From: Bacteroidota bacterium
GTDB taxonomy: Bacteria; Bacteroidota; Bacteroidia; UKL13-3
NCBI GenBank assembly: GCA_013298895.1
Contig: JAAFJM010000003.1
Location: 1-64,000, forward strand
Direction of reading: 5' to 3'
DNA: 64,000 nt
This document shows positions 52,772 to 61,789 of this stretch, in pieces. Under the pieces are notes generated by a model. The model was given only the letters and a program-made list of their open reading frames with translations. It searched no databases and was not told the origin of the DNA. The position numbers were made by a program, and so were the translations under genes. Numbering within the stretch: position 1 is the stretch's first letter; the number at the start of each line of letters is the position of its first letter.

Positions 52772-54547
52772 TTATAAATTATCAGATTTTCTTTCTAGTT
52801 CAGCTTCTTTTTCTTCCAATTTGCGTTCAATTTCTGTCTGTTTCTCTTCTATTTTACGTTCTATTTCCTCTTGTTTTCTCTCAAACCTACTTTGGTTACT
52901 ATCCTCGTTTTTATAGCTGTTTATGTTATTTATTTCAAACCAAAATTGGGTCGGTGTTTCTCTTTTTCCTATAAATCCAAATACTTTTTGAGCAGTTTCA
53001 TTAGCATAAAATTTTACATTTTCTTTTAAATAAAACTTAACTTTTACAGTTTGAAATTTAAACTTATAAAGTTTAGGAATAAAATAATGACTTGGGAAAA
53101 TTATTGAATCACCAACTAATTTATATTGCAAAACTATTTGAGCAAGTTTGGCTTTTGTTTTACTAACCATTACACCTTTAAATTGCTTATTAATGGTATA
53201 TGTGGATTTGTTTTCCAGCGTGTTATCAATTTCATAATTTATTGGTACAAAAATCCCACTATCGCACAATTGAATTTTAAATTCATTTTTACTAAAAAGA
53301 TCTATTTGTTTTCCTGTACTCAATTCATTAATTATTACTATCAATGAATCATTTTGTGGCAAATTTTCATTCTCTATATCAGTAATATCAACAGCTTGAA
53401 AATAGTTAGCGCCCATATTTAAACCAACATAGATTAATAAGCCAATTCCCAAAAAAAACAAAAATACCAATCCAGAACCAGCATATCTAAATTGTATATT
53501 AGCCTTAAATGCATATTTAGCTATAACTGCCAATAAAAATAAAACTGGAGCAAAAATAATTAAAAGAACTCCAGTAAGTAAAATACTTAAATTTTCATCA
53601 AATGGAACGGTATTCGATAAAAAATCAAATAAATTAATATTAGTAAAAAAACTGAACATGCCAGCTGTAAAGAAGAACGAAATAACCAAAATACCTAATA
53701 AAAAAATGGCTATCAAGGCAATAATAAATTTAAAAAAAGACCTGATACCATTTAATTGTGTGTCATTTTGAACTACATAATTTTGATTATTATTTAACTT
53801 TGTTTTTTGGAATTGATTATTGGCTTCTGGAATGGTAATCCAAGCAATGATATAAATTAAAAAAGAAGTTCCCCAAAAAAACAATCCCGCAAAAAAGGCC
53901 AATCTTACCACCCAAATTTCAATTCCAAAATGCAATGCCAATCCACTACAAACCCCTCCTATCGCTTTAGTTTCCTGGTTTCTATAAAGTTTGTGAACGT
54001 TATTATTTTCATTTTTAATAATCTTATCAGCATCTTCTCCAGTTGCTTTAGGTATCACAATCCATAACACAATATAAGCCAATACACCTGTTCCAAAAAA
54101 GAAAAAAGCGAACACAAATGCAATTCTAATAAAACTAGTATCCACGCTTAAATAATTGGCAATTCCACTACATACACCACCCAAACTTTGGTTAAATGGA
54201 TTTCTTCTTAATTTAGGTTTTGATGAATTTATATTAGTAAAATCTGATTGATTAGGTTCATGATTCGAATAACTTTTTTCAGATTTATGGCTGTTTGTCA
54301 ATTCTTCAACAGTTCCAAGTGTTTTTATTACTTCATTGACATGATTTGCTTCAACCATTTCAGCTTGTGTAGCTGCCAATTGTAAAGTTAATAATTCAGC
54401 TATTCTAGCTTCTATATCGAACAAAATATCGGGTTCTGATTTAAAACTGTTTTTTAATGCAGAAACGTAATTATTCAATTGATGGTAAGCATCATTATTT
54501 AATGTAAAGGTTGTTTTGTTTAGATTTATTTTGATAGATGTTATCAT
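52772..54547 (-). CDS. PspC-domain membrane protein with two PspC units
   Basis: A 591-residue membrane protein. The first ~90 residues form a cytoplasmic helical domain. Two PspC domains follow: GGVCSGIANYLSVDTSFIRI (about 125-170) and GGVCSGLALHFGIEIWVVRL (about 198-250), each with a membrane helix. Several more helices and a soluble C-terminal domain follow. The last ~45 residues are a charged coiled coil with repeated IERK.EEK units. Related to envelope-stress/phage-shock proteins. It begins 10 bp after the PadR-type regulator, which probably controls it. Confidence 0.9.
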   Translation of the reverse strand: MITSIKINLNKTTFTLNNDAYHQLNNYVSALKNSFKSEPDILFDIEARIAELLTLQLAATQAEMVEANHVNEVIKTLGTVEELTNSHKSEKSYSNHEPNQSDFTNINSSKPKLRRNPFNQSLGGVCSGIANYLSVDTSFIRIAFVFAFFFFGTGVLAYIVLWIVIPKATGEDADKIIKNENNNVHKLYRNQETKAIGGVCSGLALHFGIEIWVVRLAFFAGLFFWGTSFLIYIIAWITIPEANNQFQKTKLNNNQNYVVQNDTQLNGIRSFFKFIIALIAIFLLGILVISFFFTAGMFSFFTNINLFDFLSNTVPFDENLSILLTGVLLIIFAPVLFLLAVIAKYAFKANIQFRYAGSGLVFLFFLGIGLLIYVGLNMGANYFQAVDITDIENENLPQNDSLIVIINELSTGKQIDLFSKNEFKIQLCDSGIFVPINYEIDNTLENKSTYTINKQFKGVMVSKTKAKLAQIVLQYKLVGDSIIFPSHYFIPKLYKFKFQTVKVKFYLKENVKFYANETAQKVFGFIGKRETPTQFWFEINNINSYKNEDSNQSRFERKQEEIERKIEEKQTEIERKLEEKEAELERKSDNL

Positions 54548-54557
54548 AATTGTTCTT

Positions 54558-54884
54558 TTAATTTTTTGTGATTGTATTTACTGAGTTTACCAAATCAATC
54601 CATGATTGATTGATTTCCTTTAAAAACTGTTGTCCATTTTTAGTTAATTGATAATATTTCCTTGGTGGCCCACTATTACTTTCAAACCAATTATAATTTA
54701 ATAAATCTTCATTTTTTAACCTTGTTAGTAATGGGTATAATGTCCCTTCAACCACAATTAAATTTGCTTTTTTTAGTTCCACAATAATATCACTAGCATA
54801 TGCTTCGCCCCTACTTATAATGGTAAGAATACAAAGTTCGAGTATTCCTTTTTTCATTTGTGCTTTACTATTTTCTATATCCAT
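54558..54884 (-). CDS. PadR family transcriptional regulator
   Basis: A 108-residue winged-helix regulator. The ATG at 54884 is preferred to an in-frame ATG at 54932, because the family begins close to MKKGILELCILTIIS. The recognition part reads VVEGTLYPLLTRLKNEDLL, and the wing SNSGPPRKYYQLTKNGQQFL; both are classic PadR. First gene of the PadR-PspC operon, 10 bp before the PspC gene; such pairs are common and likely respond to envelope stress. Confidence 0.93.
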   Translation of the reverse strand: MDIENSKAQMKKGILELCILTIISRGEAYASDIIVELKKANLIVVEGTLYPLLTRLKNEDLLNYNWFESNSGPPRKYYQLTKNGQQFLKEINQSWIDLVNSVNTITKN

Positions 54885-55111
54885 TTGAAAAAAATTACCG
54901 GACAAACATAATAATATTTTAGTACTATGCAATACATAGTATCATTTACTTTTACTTTCTAAGCAATAAAAATACGGCTAGAAAAAAATTATGCTTCAAT
55001 GAGCATTAAATGCTTAGTCATCAATTAATTTTTTGATTGATTAATTTTTGAAATAAATTTTATGATGGTTTGTTAGAAAATATTATTTTGCCGAAAATAA
55101 ATTTATATAAT

Positions 55112-55963
55112 ATGATATTGATTGCAGATAGTGGTTCTACAAAAACCGATTGGGTAATAATTAATAAAGATGGTACTGGTCGAAAGACTTTCCATACAAT
55201 TGGGTATAACCCTTATTTTATTGACAGTGAAGCAATTTATTACTCACTGAGTGAAAATTTATTAAAGGATTTAGATGGAACGTCTATTTCAGAAGTTTAT
55301 TTTTATGGAGCAGGTTGCTCTACACCTGAAAAAAAAGATATTGTTAGAAAAGCATTAACAAGAAGCTTTCCTTATGTACCAGATATTTTTGTAGGCCATG
55401 ATTTACTAGCTTCTGCTCGTGCACTGTTAGGTAAAGAAAAAGGTTTTGCAGCTATTTTAGGCACCGGCACCAATTCATGTTTATATGACGGATTTGATGT
55501 TTTCCATAATATTGATTCTTTGGGCTATTTAATGGGTGACGAAGGAAGCGGAAGTTATATTGGTAAAAAAATATTACGCGACTTTATGAGAGGTAATCTC
55601 CAGCCTGAATTACAAGCTAGATTTAAAGAGCGCTTTCAAATTGAAGATAATGAACAAATTTTCACTACTTTATACCAAACTCAATTTCCCAATAGATATT
55701 TAGCTAGTTTTTGCAAATTTGCAGATGAGTATGTTTCTCACCCCTATATAAAAAATAAAGTACGTGATGGATTTAGAGATTTCTTTAAAAATCTAGTGTC
55801 GAAATATCCAAATTATAAAGAATACACTTTTAATTGTGTAGGATCTGTAGGATTTGTATTTAAAGAAATTTTAGAAGAAGTTGCTTTAAGTTATGATATG
55901 AAAATTGGAAAAGTAATTAAGTCTCCAATGGACGATTTGATTCAATTCCATTTAAATTCATAA
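55112..55963 (+). CDS. BadF/BadG-type ATPase, N-acetylglucosamine kinase-like
   Basis: A 283-residue sugar-kinase-fold protein. The phosphate-1 motif DSGSTKTDWVI is at the N-terminus, followed by VGHDLLASARALLG, the phosphate-2 motif ILGTGTNSCLYDG, and GYLMGDEGSGSYIGK. This fits the N-acetylglucosamine kinase/BadF family of cytoplasmic kinases that recycle amino sugars. Start at the ATG at 55112, not the TTG-type frame start at 55070. Monocistronic, with a strong terminator. Confidence 0.9.
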   Translation: MILIADSGSTKTDWVIINKDGTGRKTFHTIGYNPYFIDSEAIYYSLSENLLKDLDGTSISEVYFYGAGCSTPEKKDIVRKALTRSFPYVPDIFVGHDLLASARALLGKEKGFAAILGTGTNSCLYDGFDVFHNIDSLGYLMGDEGSGSYIGKKILRDFMRGNLQPELQARFKERFQIEDNEQIFTTLYQTQFPNRYLASFCKFADEYVSHPYIKNKVRDGFRDFFKNLVSKYPNYKEYTFNCVGSVGFVFKEILEEVALSYDMKIGKVIKSPMDDLIQFHLNS

Positions 55964-55983
55964 CTGAAAATTTTATTTATTTT

Positions 55984-56010
55984 AAAGCCGCTTTTTGCGG
56001 CTTTTTTTAT
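55984..56010 (+). terminator. terminator after the GlcNAc-kinase-like gene
   Basis: A perfect 8-bp stem (AAAGCCGC / GCGGCTTT) with a T5 loop, followed by a T run. Confidence 0.88.
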
Positions 56011-56195
56011 GCCTATCCACGTAAATATTTATTATAATCTACATTTAAAAACATTAATATTTCTAGCATTTACAATTGTATAACCTAAAAAATCCACCAA
56101 AAACAAGCTCAATTTTATGAATACAATATTCAATAAAACAGTATGTTATAGTAATAAATCTATACTAAAAAACACCCCAACGATATTAACGTATT
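56011..56195. other. gene-free AT-rich stretch upstream of the repressor operator
   Basis: Together with the terminator before it and the operator after it, this forms a 327-bp gap between genes. I see no coding or RNA feature in this part. Confidence 0.5.
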
Positions 56196-56269
56196 AATAC
56201 AAATGCAAACCATGTTGTTTACATTTGTATTTTATAAAAACATTTGTAAATTCGCAGCTTTACAAATGT
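56196..56269 (+). promoter_or_regulatory. operator array of four TACAAATG half-sites
   Basis: Four copies of TACAAATG or its complement lie at 56198, 56222, 56241 and 56261. They form two inverted pairs: AATACAAATG/CATTTGTATT (10 bp, 16-bp gap) and ACATTTGTAAA/TTTACAAATGT (11 bp, 8-bp gap). TACATTTG at 56220-56227 also fits the -7 promoter box. The array ends 21 bp before the repressor gene, so autoregulation is likely. Confidence 0.68.
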
Positions 56270-56290
56270 ATTATATAGCTGATTGTCAAT

Positions 56291-56749
56291 ATGGATGAAC
56301 TTAACAAACGTGTATGTGACGTGATGGAGCGTTTTTGTGGCTCTAAATCAATATTTGCAACTGAATTAGGTGTTGGTTTACCTGTAATTACCCATATTTC
56401 ATCTGGCCGAAATAAGCCTGGAGTAGATATTTTGCAAAAAATACTGCATGCCTACCCTACCATTGATGCCACTTGGCTAATGATAGGAAAAGGCGAAATG
56501 ATAAAGACCGAAAAACCTTCGTTAAATATTGATAATGAAATCAATAATATCAAAAATTTAGCTAATAAGTTTGAGCTTTTAAAGGAGAATACAGCCTCTG
56601 TTATTGGTTACCATAAGCTATTTATTGATGAATTAAGACACTTTACAGAACTAGATAGTATTTTACAAAAAACCCAATTCGGTATGAATGAAATTCAGCA
56701 AAAAATCGATGAGGAATTACTGAATTTAAAATATAAAGTTGAAAAATAG
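56291..56749 (+). CDS. helix-turn-helix regulator, phage-repressor-like
   Basis: A 152-residue DNA-binding protein. Residues about 1-65 form a Cro/CI-type helix-turn-helix (KSIFATELGVGLPVITHISS as the HTH core) followed by GRNKPGVDILQKILHAYPTIDATWLMIGKGEM (split here across residues 39-70), a layout common to Bacteroidota XRE regulators. The C-terminal half is a coiled-coil-like helix rich in Lys/Glu and may dimerise. No peptidase domain. The operator array just upstream suggests it represses itself. No phage genes are nearby. Confidence 0.85.
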   Translation: MDELNKRVCDVMERFCGSKSIFATELGVGLPVITHISSGRNKPGVDILQKILHAYPTIDATWLMIGKGEMIKTEKPSLNIDNEINNIKNLANKFELLKENTASVIGYHKLFIDELRHFTELDSILQKTQFGMNEIQQKIDEELLNLKYKVEK

Positions 56750-57012
56750 ATATATAATTACATATTTCTGATAAATAAACAGATAATTTTATTAAATAAC
56801 TAAAAATAACCATAACTAATTTTGATTTTTTCATAAAAAAATTTCAAGGATTAATAAAAAGAATACTACATTATAATAAAATTAATCTAAAAAATCTTCT
56901 TTTATTTCTAATGTCTGAGAATAGACTAAAAAAATCATAAAAACTTTTAAGTGAATATAAATGTTAATTGTATGTTTGCATATCAAACTTAATTAGACTA
57001 AATAAAAATAAG

Positions 57013-57588
57013 ATGACTGAAAATACTGAATATTGGAATATATATGCTGAACAAACTCCTAATCCTGAAACGATGAAGTTTGTTTTTAACAAAATGATTT
57101 TGCCCGATGAGGCCGAAGATTATCCAACCAAAGAAAAAGCAAATGCTTCTCCGCTAGCTAAAAGTTTATTTGAATTTAGCTTTATAAATGGTGTTTTTGT
57201 AATGAATAACTTTGTTACCATTACCCGCGCTCCTGAAACTGAATGGCACGAAATTACACCAATTGTCAAAGAATTTTTAAAAGCTTACGTAGAAGCTGGT
57301 GAGCCAATTAGCTATAAATCGGATAAATCAAATATACAAGGTGCTGATAATATTATAGTTGCGCAAATTTTAGATATTTTAGATACTTATATTAAACCAG
57401 CGGTTGAAAACGATGGCGGAATGATTTCTTTTAAATCGTTTAACGAAGAAAGTGGTTTGGTAACTGTTGAATTGAAAGGTTCTTGCAGCGGCTGCCCATC
57501 ATCAACGGTAACGCTAAAACGAGGAATTGAAGGATTATTAACCCGCATGGTTCCGCAGGTTAAAGAAGTGGTGGCCGAAAGCCTTTAA
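57013..57588 (+). CDS. NfuA-like iron-sulphur scaffold (NifU C-terminal domain)
   Basis: A 191-residue protein that carries and transfers Fe-S clusters. The N-terminal Nfu domain begins YAEQTPNPETMKFVFNK, and the C-terminal NifU domain contains the cluster-binding pair in LKGSCSGCPSSTVTLKRGIE. An insertion between the domains is short. Start at the ATG at 57013; the frame open from 56968 lacks similarity. Monocistronic; terminator at 57614-57648. Confidence 0.93.
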   Translation: MTENTEYWNIYAEQTPNPETMKFVFNKMILPDEAEDYPTKEKANASPLAKSLFEFSFINGVFVMNNFVTITRAPETEWHEITPIVKEFLKAYVEAGEPISYKSDKSNIQGADNIIVAQILDILDTYIKPAVENDGGMISFKSFNEESGLVTVELKGSCSGCPSSTVTLKRGIEGLLTRMVPQVKEVVAESL

Positions 57589-57613
57589 GAAAATATTTTT
57601 TTTGATTACATTT

Positions 57614-57648
57614 AAAAGCCAATTCATTTAAGAGTTGGCTTTTTTTAT
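57614..57648 (+). terminator. terminator after the Nfu gene
   Basis: AAAAGCCAA pairs with TTGGCTTTT around a short loop; T run follows. Confidence 0.75.
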
Positions 57649-57663
57649 ATTTACACTTTAATT

Positions 57664-58086
57664 ATGACACCTTTAGACTTAAAACTGAATCAAATTTTGA
57701 ATGTATTGCCTAGCCAAAAGCCTAGGTTTATTTATACCATTCCGTTTACTCCTAATTTGCTCAATCACTTTAATAGCGTGCATGCAGCAGTTATTTTTTC
57801 GCTTGCTGAAGCTACAAGTGCGCAGTTTTTACTTCAAAATTTTGAAGCATTTCAAAATGAGTTTATTCCTTTGCTTAGAAGCACGCAAACCAAATATAAA
57901 CAACCTGCATTTTCGGCTATCTATGCCAAAGCTGAATTTAAAAATACCAGTAAAGAACTTGTAATAACTGATTTACAAATTAAAAATCGGGCGTTGGTAA
58001 CTATTTCAGTAACCGTTCATGATGAGGAAGAAAAATTAGTTTTTACCAGTGAGCTAGAATGGTTTTTAACCTTAAAAACTAAATGA
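57664..58086 (+). CDS. DUF4442/hotdog-fold thioesterase-like protein
   Basis: A 140-residue single-domain hotdog protein. HFNSVHAAVIFSLAEATSAQ corresponds to the conserved helix of PaaI/YiiD-type thioesterases (N, H and E/D positions around residues 36-50), and LQIKNRALVTISVTVHDEEEKLV to the last strands. Substrate probably an acyl-CoA. Its TGA overlaps the ATG of the next gene (ATGA), indicating coupling. Confidence 0.78.
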   Translation: MTPLDLKLNQILNVLPSQKPRFIYTIPFTPNLLNHFNSVHAAVIFSLAEATSAQFLLQNFEAFQNEFIPLLRSTQTKYKQPAFSAIYAKAEFKNTSKELVITDLQIKNRALVTISVTVHDEEEKLVFTSELEWFLTLKTK

Positions 58087-58823
58087 TACCTAAAAGCGTA
58101 TATGATGGTATGAAGTTTTTTCAAATAATTTGTTTGGCAGCAGTATTAAGTGCTTGCAGCAAACAAACCAACACTATCAGCCAACCAAATGTACCTAATA
58201 CACCTAAAGTCGATACTTTTAAAGTGAATTATTTAGCACTTGGCGACTCTTACACCATTGGACAAAGTGTGGCTTTTGAGGAAAATTTCCCTAATCAGTT
58301 GGCTAAAACATTGGCTAACGATACCATTTTATTTAACGAAGTAAAAATTATAGCCACCACCGGCTGGACAACCACCAATTTGATTGACGCTATCAATAAT
58401 CAAAATTTGGATAAAAAGTACAACTTGGTTTCGCTTTTAATTGGAGTGAACAATCAATATCAAAATAAACCCATTGAACTTTACAAAACTGAATTTAAAG
58501 CACTGTTAAACAAAGCCATAGCATTAGCCAATTTTGATACTACCAAGGTTTTTGTGGTTTCGATTCCTGATTATGGTTTTACTCCTTTTGGTAAAAACAA
58601 CCAAAGCACCATTTCTGCACAACTTGAAAATTACAATCAAATTAATAAAAACTTAACAGATTCCTTAAAGGTGAGTTATGTAAACATTACTCCTATTTCG
58701 CAAATGGGTTTAACCAATCCTGAATTAGTAGCTTCTGATGGTTTGCACCCAAGTGCTGCTATGTATAAAATGTGGGTTGACCTAATGAAACCTGTGGTTT
58801 ATAAAAAGATAGTTGGTAAATAA
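58083..58823 (+). CDS. SGNH/GDSL hydrolase lipoprotein
   Basis: A 246-residue lipid-anchored hydrolase. The lipobox is LSAC (ICLAAVLSACSK). Block I is ALGDSYTIGQ (nucleophile Ser), the oxyanion residues lie in LLIGVNNQY, and block V is DGLHPSAAMY (Asp/His). Either ATG at 58083, overlapping the upstream stop, or ATG at 58110 could be the start. Likely an esterase or lipase acting at the envelope. Monocistronic with the thioesterase-like gene. Confidence 0.9.
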   Translation: MIPKSVYDGMKFFQIICLAAVLSACSKQTNTISQPNVPNTPKVDTFKVNYLALGDSYTIGQSVAFEENFPNQLAKTLANDTILFNEVKIIATTGWTTTNLIDAINNQNLDKKYNLVSLLIGVNNQYQNKPIELYKTEFKALLNKAIALANFDTTKVFVVSIPDYGFTPFGKNNQSTISAQLENYNQINKNLTDSLKVSYVNITPISQMGLTNPELVASDGLHPSAAMYKMWVDLMKPVVYKKIVGK

Positions 58824-58846
58824 TGGTTTGCTTATTTTGAATTTTG

Positions 58847-58872
58847 TAAAGACGTTTAATTAAACGTCTCTA
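58847..58872. repeat. long palindrome AGACGTTTAATTAAACGTCT
   Basis: A perfect 20-bp palindrome at 58850-58869, extended to about 14 bp per arm with one mismatch (GTAAAGACG / CGTCTCTAC). A further ACGTCTCTA word follows about 80 bp downstream. Lies between convergent genes; it could double as a bidirectional terminator but lacks a T run. Confidence 0.6.
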
Positions 58873-58989
58873 CCATGACCACAGAAAACCAACAACCAAA
58901 TATAAAGACTTTGAGTGCAACGTTTTTTTTATTGCAGAATTAACAAATTACGTCTCTAAAAATATATTGAACAAAAAAATAGCAGACAG

Positions 58990-60117
58990 TTAATGGTCTG
59001 CTATATTAATTTTATAAGTTCTATGAACTTTGGTGGTTTTGGCACCTAGTTTTTCAAACAATCCGTGCATTTTGGGGTTAAAGTCCCCTATCCAACCTAG
59101 TTCTGAAGTATTAATTTTATGGTGCTTTTGCATGGCATCATATAGGTTTATAATCATACCACTTTCTATTCCTTTTTCTTGGTAAGCCGGAATTACACCA
59201 AACACCTCACCCCTAATTCTGTTTACCTGCCCAAAGTTTTTGTACCAAATAAACTTAAGCATTCCAAACCAATTGAGTTTACCATTTACTTGCTTAAAAA
59301 TTTGGTTTACATCTAATACACTTACATAAAAACCAATTGGTTTTCCATTGGCATAAGCAAACCAAATGGCATCTTCCATAATAATAGGCTTTAGTTGTTT
59401 AAGTTCAGCCATTATTCTTTCGTTGGTCATTGGAAAAAAATCTGGTCTATGCGCCCAAGCTTGGTTGTATATTTCAGTAAAATCAGCAGCATACTTTTTT
59501 ATATTACTCATTTTAAAGTGTTCAAAAGTATATTCAGGGTTTTTCATTACCCTTTCCGAAAGCTTTTTAAAGCGATCAAAGTCAAAGTCTTTATAAGTAA
59601 TTTCGCTGGTAGTTTGTTCGGTATGTTGTTCAAAACCGGCAGCTAAAAAATGACTTTCGTAATAAGGCCAATTAAAGTTTTCTTTATAAGAAGGATTCTT
59701 AAAACCACTCACCATTAAGCCCCAAAATGCATTTTTCTCACCAAAATTAATTGGGCCCAAAACAGTGTCAACATGGTGTTTTTTTAACCAATCAAAAGCA
59801 GTAGTAAAAAGCAGTTTAGATGCATTTAAATTATCAATACACTCATAAAAACCAATTCCTCCCACATGTTCTTCGGGTTTAAAATGGTTTTTATCAAAAA
59901 AAGCAGCTATTCGCCCAATGTTTTTACCATCAGCATCTTGCAAAATCCATTGTTTAGCATCACCATTTTTGTAATAAATGTTTTCTTCTCTATCAAATAC
60001 CTTAACAATGTCTTTGTCTAGCGGGCATATCCAATCGTTATTTCCTTTATAAATGGCTCGGTGAACATTTATAAATTCAATTAAATCATGGTGATTATTT
60101 ACTTCTTTTATTTTCAA
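58990..60117 (-). CDS. GNAT-fold protein of unknown substrate
   Basis: A 375-residue cytoplasmic protein. The N-terminal half contains GPINFGEKNAFWGLMVSGF (about 145-163), a phrase typical of a large Bacteroidota family of GNAT-like proteins. The C-terminal half has FGVIPAYQEKGIESGMI, which corresponds to the acetyl-CoA-binding motif A. An acyltransferase role is likely; the substrate is not known. Transcribed in the same direction as, but 47 bp from, the toxin gene upstream. Confidence 0.8.
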   Translation of the reverse strand: MKIKEVNNHHDLIEFINVHRAIYKGNNDWICPLDKDIVKVFDREENIYYKNGDAKQWILQDADGKNIGRIAAFFDKNHFKPEEHVGGIGFYECIDNLNASKLLFTTAFDWLKKHHVDTVLGPINFGEKNAFWGLMVSGFKNPSYKENFNWPYYESHFLAAGFEQHTEQTTSEITYKDFDFDRFKKLSERVMKNPEYTFEHFKMSNIKKYAADFTEIYNQAWAHRPDFFPMTNERIMAELKQLKPIIMEDAIWFAYANGKPIGFYVSVLDVNQIFKQVNGKLNWFGMLKFIWYKNFGQVNRIRGEVFGVIPAYQEKGIESGMIINLYDAMQKHHKINTSELGWIGDFNPKMHGLFEKLGAKTTKVHRTYKINIADH

Positions 60118-60164
60118 TTTTTAAATAATTTAAAATGAATGATTGTTAAACAATTGATGAATTG

Positions 60165-60455
60165 TTAATTGATTAAGTTTTTTCCGTGAATAATTCTAAC
60201 AACTCTAAGTTTAGTACCTTCTACCTTGTAAATAAATACATAACTATTTTCAAAAACTGCGCACCTGAAATTTGCTTTTAAAAACGCTGAATATCTGCAT
60301 AATGGATATTTGTTATGATACAAGGCTAAAGACAATGTAAACTCTTCCATTCTACTGACATAATTTAGCGCTGTTTCTGGGTATCCTTTTTCACTAATAT
60401 AATTTAAAATGTCAATTAAATCGTTTTCTGCTTTTCTTGAAATTTCAATTTTCAC
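60165..60455 (-). CDS. ParE/RelE-type toxin
   Basis: A 96-residue toxin. MKIEISRKAENDLIDILNYI and the late FRCAVFENSYVFIYKVEG, VRIIHGKN match the ParE/RelE fold, which inhibits gyrase or cleaves mRNA. Intact, unlike the RelE gene at 49740. Overlaps the antitoxin stop by 4 bp and is downstream of it. Confidence 0.86.
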   Translation of the reverse strand: MKIEISRKAENDLIDILNYISEKGYPETALNYVSRMEEFTLSLALYHNKYPLCRYSAFLKANFRCAVFENSYVFIYKVEGTKLRVVRIIHGKNLIN

Positions 60456-60682
60456 TTGCTAAACTTTAATTTCAAGTTGCTAAAAACTTCGTTTGCACTT
60501 AAATATTCATCATCTTCAGCCTCTGCTACAATGTTAATGTAATCTTGTTCTTCTAAAACGTTACCTGGTATTGAAAACATGGTTTCTTTCTCAACTTTCT
60601 TTACACCATTCAAACTTTCAATAGTATGCAATAGTTCGTCTAAGTTTGCATTTTCATCTAAGGTTACTATAAAACTTTTCAT
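60452..60682 (-). CDS. antitoxin of the ParE/RelE pair
   Basis: A 76-residue protein just upstream of the toxin (4-bp overlap). The N-terminal half (MKSFIVTLDENANLDELLHTI) and a charged C-terminal half (EDDEYLSANEVFSNLKLKF) resemble small antitoxins; I infer the role from position and size. It begins 18 bp after the kdnB stop, so it may be co-transcribed with kdnAB. Confidence 0.78.
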   Translation of the reverse strand: MKSFIVTLDENANLDELLHTIESLNGVKKVEKETMFSIPGNVLEEQDYINIVAEAEDDEYLSANEVFSNLKLKFSK

Positions 60683-60700
60683 AATCAGAATTATTGAATT

Positions 60701-61780
60701 TTACATTCTTCTAAACAAAGCTTCTATGGTTTCAATCGTTACTTTTTCTTTCCAATCAGTTCCAATGGCATGGTTCCACATGTGCGGCAAGTTATAGGCT
60801 ACATGAGCCATAGCTGTTATTTCAGCATCGCTCCAGTTTTTACTCAAACCTTGAGGTAAGGTAATATGGTGTTTTGCTAACATGGTATTAAATTCAGCTA
60901 CACCTTCTGGGTAATAATCTCCCAAATGTTGGAATGCTAAACAATTGGCATAACAATGTTTTTCACCAAATATTTTACTTAAACCATAACTCAATGCATG
61001 GCAAACACCTACTTCACTATAAGTTAAACTTAAGCCACCCATTAAAGAGGCCACCATTAATTTATCATCGTTTTCAGCACTCTGACCAGCATTTTCGCCT
61101 AAATAAATATCGCGGCAAAGCTTTAAACTTTGTTCGCCATAAGCCATGCTATAAGCGTTGTTCAAGATACCATCACGGCTTTCAATACAATGAATAAAAG
61201 TATCCATTCCTGTATAAAACCACTTGTCAACCGGCACTGTCGCGGTAAGCTCAGAGTCTAGTATTACTTGGTCAAAGATGGTCCATTCGCATTTTAAACC
61301 TAGCTTTTTTTCAGGGCCGGTTAATACCGCTGTCATGGAACATTCAGCACCTGTTCCTGAAATAGTAGGAACGCCAACATGGTAAACTCCCGGTTTTTTT
61401 ATCAAGTTTAATCCTTGGTAATTTTGCGATGGTCCTTCATTGCAAAGCATCAATGAAAGTGCTTTGGCAATATCCATAATACTTCCACCACCAATTCCAA
61501 TTACGCCACTTGGCAAACCTTTACCTGCTAAAATTTCATCACGTAATTGGTCAATTTGTTCGGTAGTTGGCTCGTGTGGGTCAACATCAATAAAGTAAAC
61601 CGTATCTTCCGGTTGGTTTTGAAGCTTATTAGCTAAATCTTTTCCGTTAAAATAATTATCTACTATATAAACAAAATATTTGTTGTTTTCACTGCGTTTT
61701 GGGGCAACAATTTCGGCTAATTGCGCAAAACTACCACGTCCAAATACCGTTTTTTCTATGCTTTTAAAATTTTTATGCAT
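60701..61780 (-). CDS. kdnB: KdnB-type iron-containing alcohol dehydrogenase (Kdo 8-oxidase)
   Basis: Oxidises the C8 hydroxyl of Kdo to an aldehyde as the first step to 8-amino-3,8-dideoxy-Kdo (Kdo8N). 359 residues. Family I-ADH features: GIGGGSIMDIAKA (96-108, NAD-binding), metal ligands Asp193, His197, His261 and His275. The blocks KSIEKTVFGRGSFAQL, LIKKPGVYHVGVPTISGTGAE and TIEALFRRM parallel the Shewanella KdnB sequence as I remember it. Immediately downstream of the kdnA-type transaminase, which strengthens the call. Confidence 0.9.
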   Translation of the reverse strand: MHKNFKSIEKTVFGRGSFAQLAEIVAPKRSENNKYFVYIVDNYFNGKDLANKLQNQPEDTVYFIDVDPHEPTTEQIDQLRDEILAGKGLPSGVIGIGGGSIMDIAKALSLMLCNEGPSQNYQGLNLIKKPGVYHVGVPTISGTGAECSMTAVLTGPEKKLGLKCEWTIFDQVILDSELTATVPVDKWFYTGMDTFIHCIESRDGILNNAYSMAYGEQSLKLCRDIYLGENAGQSAENDDKLMVASLMGGLSLTYSEVGVCHALSYGLSKIFGEKHCYANCLAFQHLGDYYPEGVAEFNTMLAKHHITLPQGLSKNWSDAEITAMAHVAYNLPHMWNHAIGTDWKEKVTIETIEALFRRM

Positions 61781-61789
61781 GTTTTATGT

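Noticed and set aside
56291-56749. A prophage, suggested by the phage-repressor-like regulator.
   Set aside because: No integrase, structural gene or attachment-site repeat is nearby.
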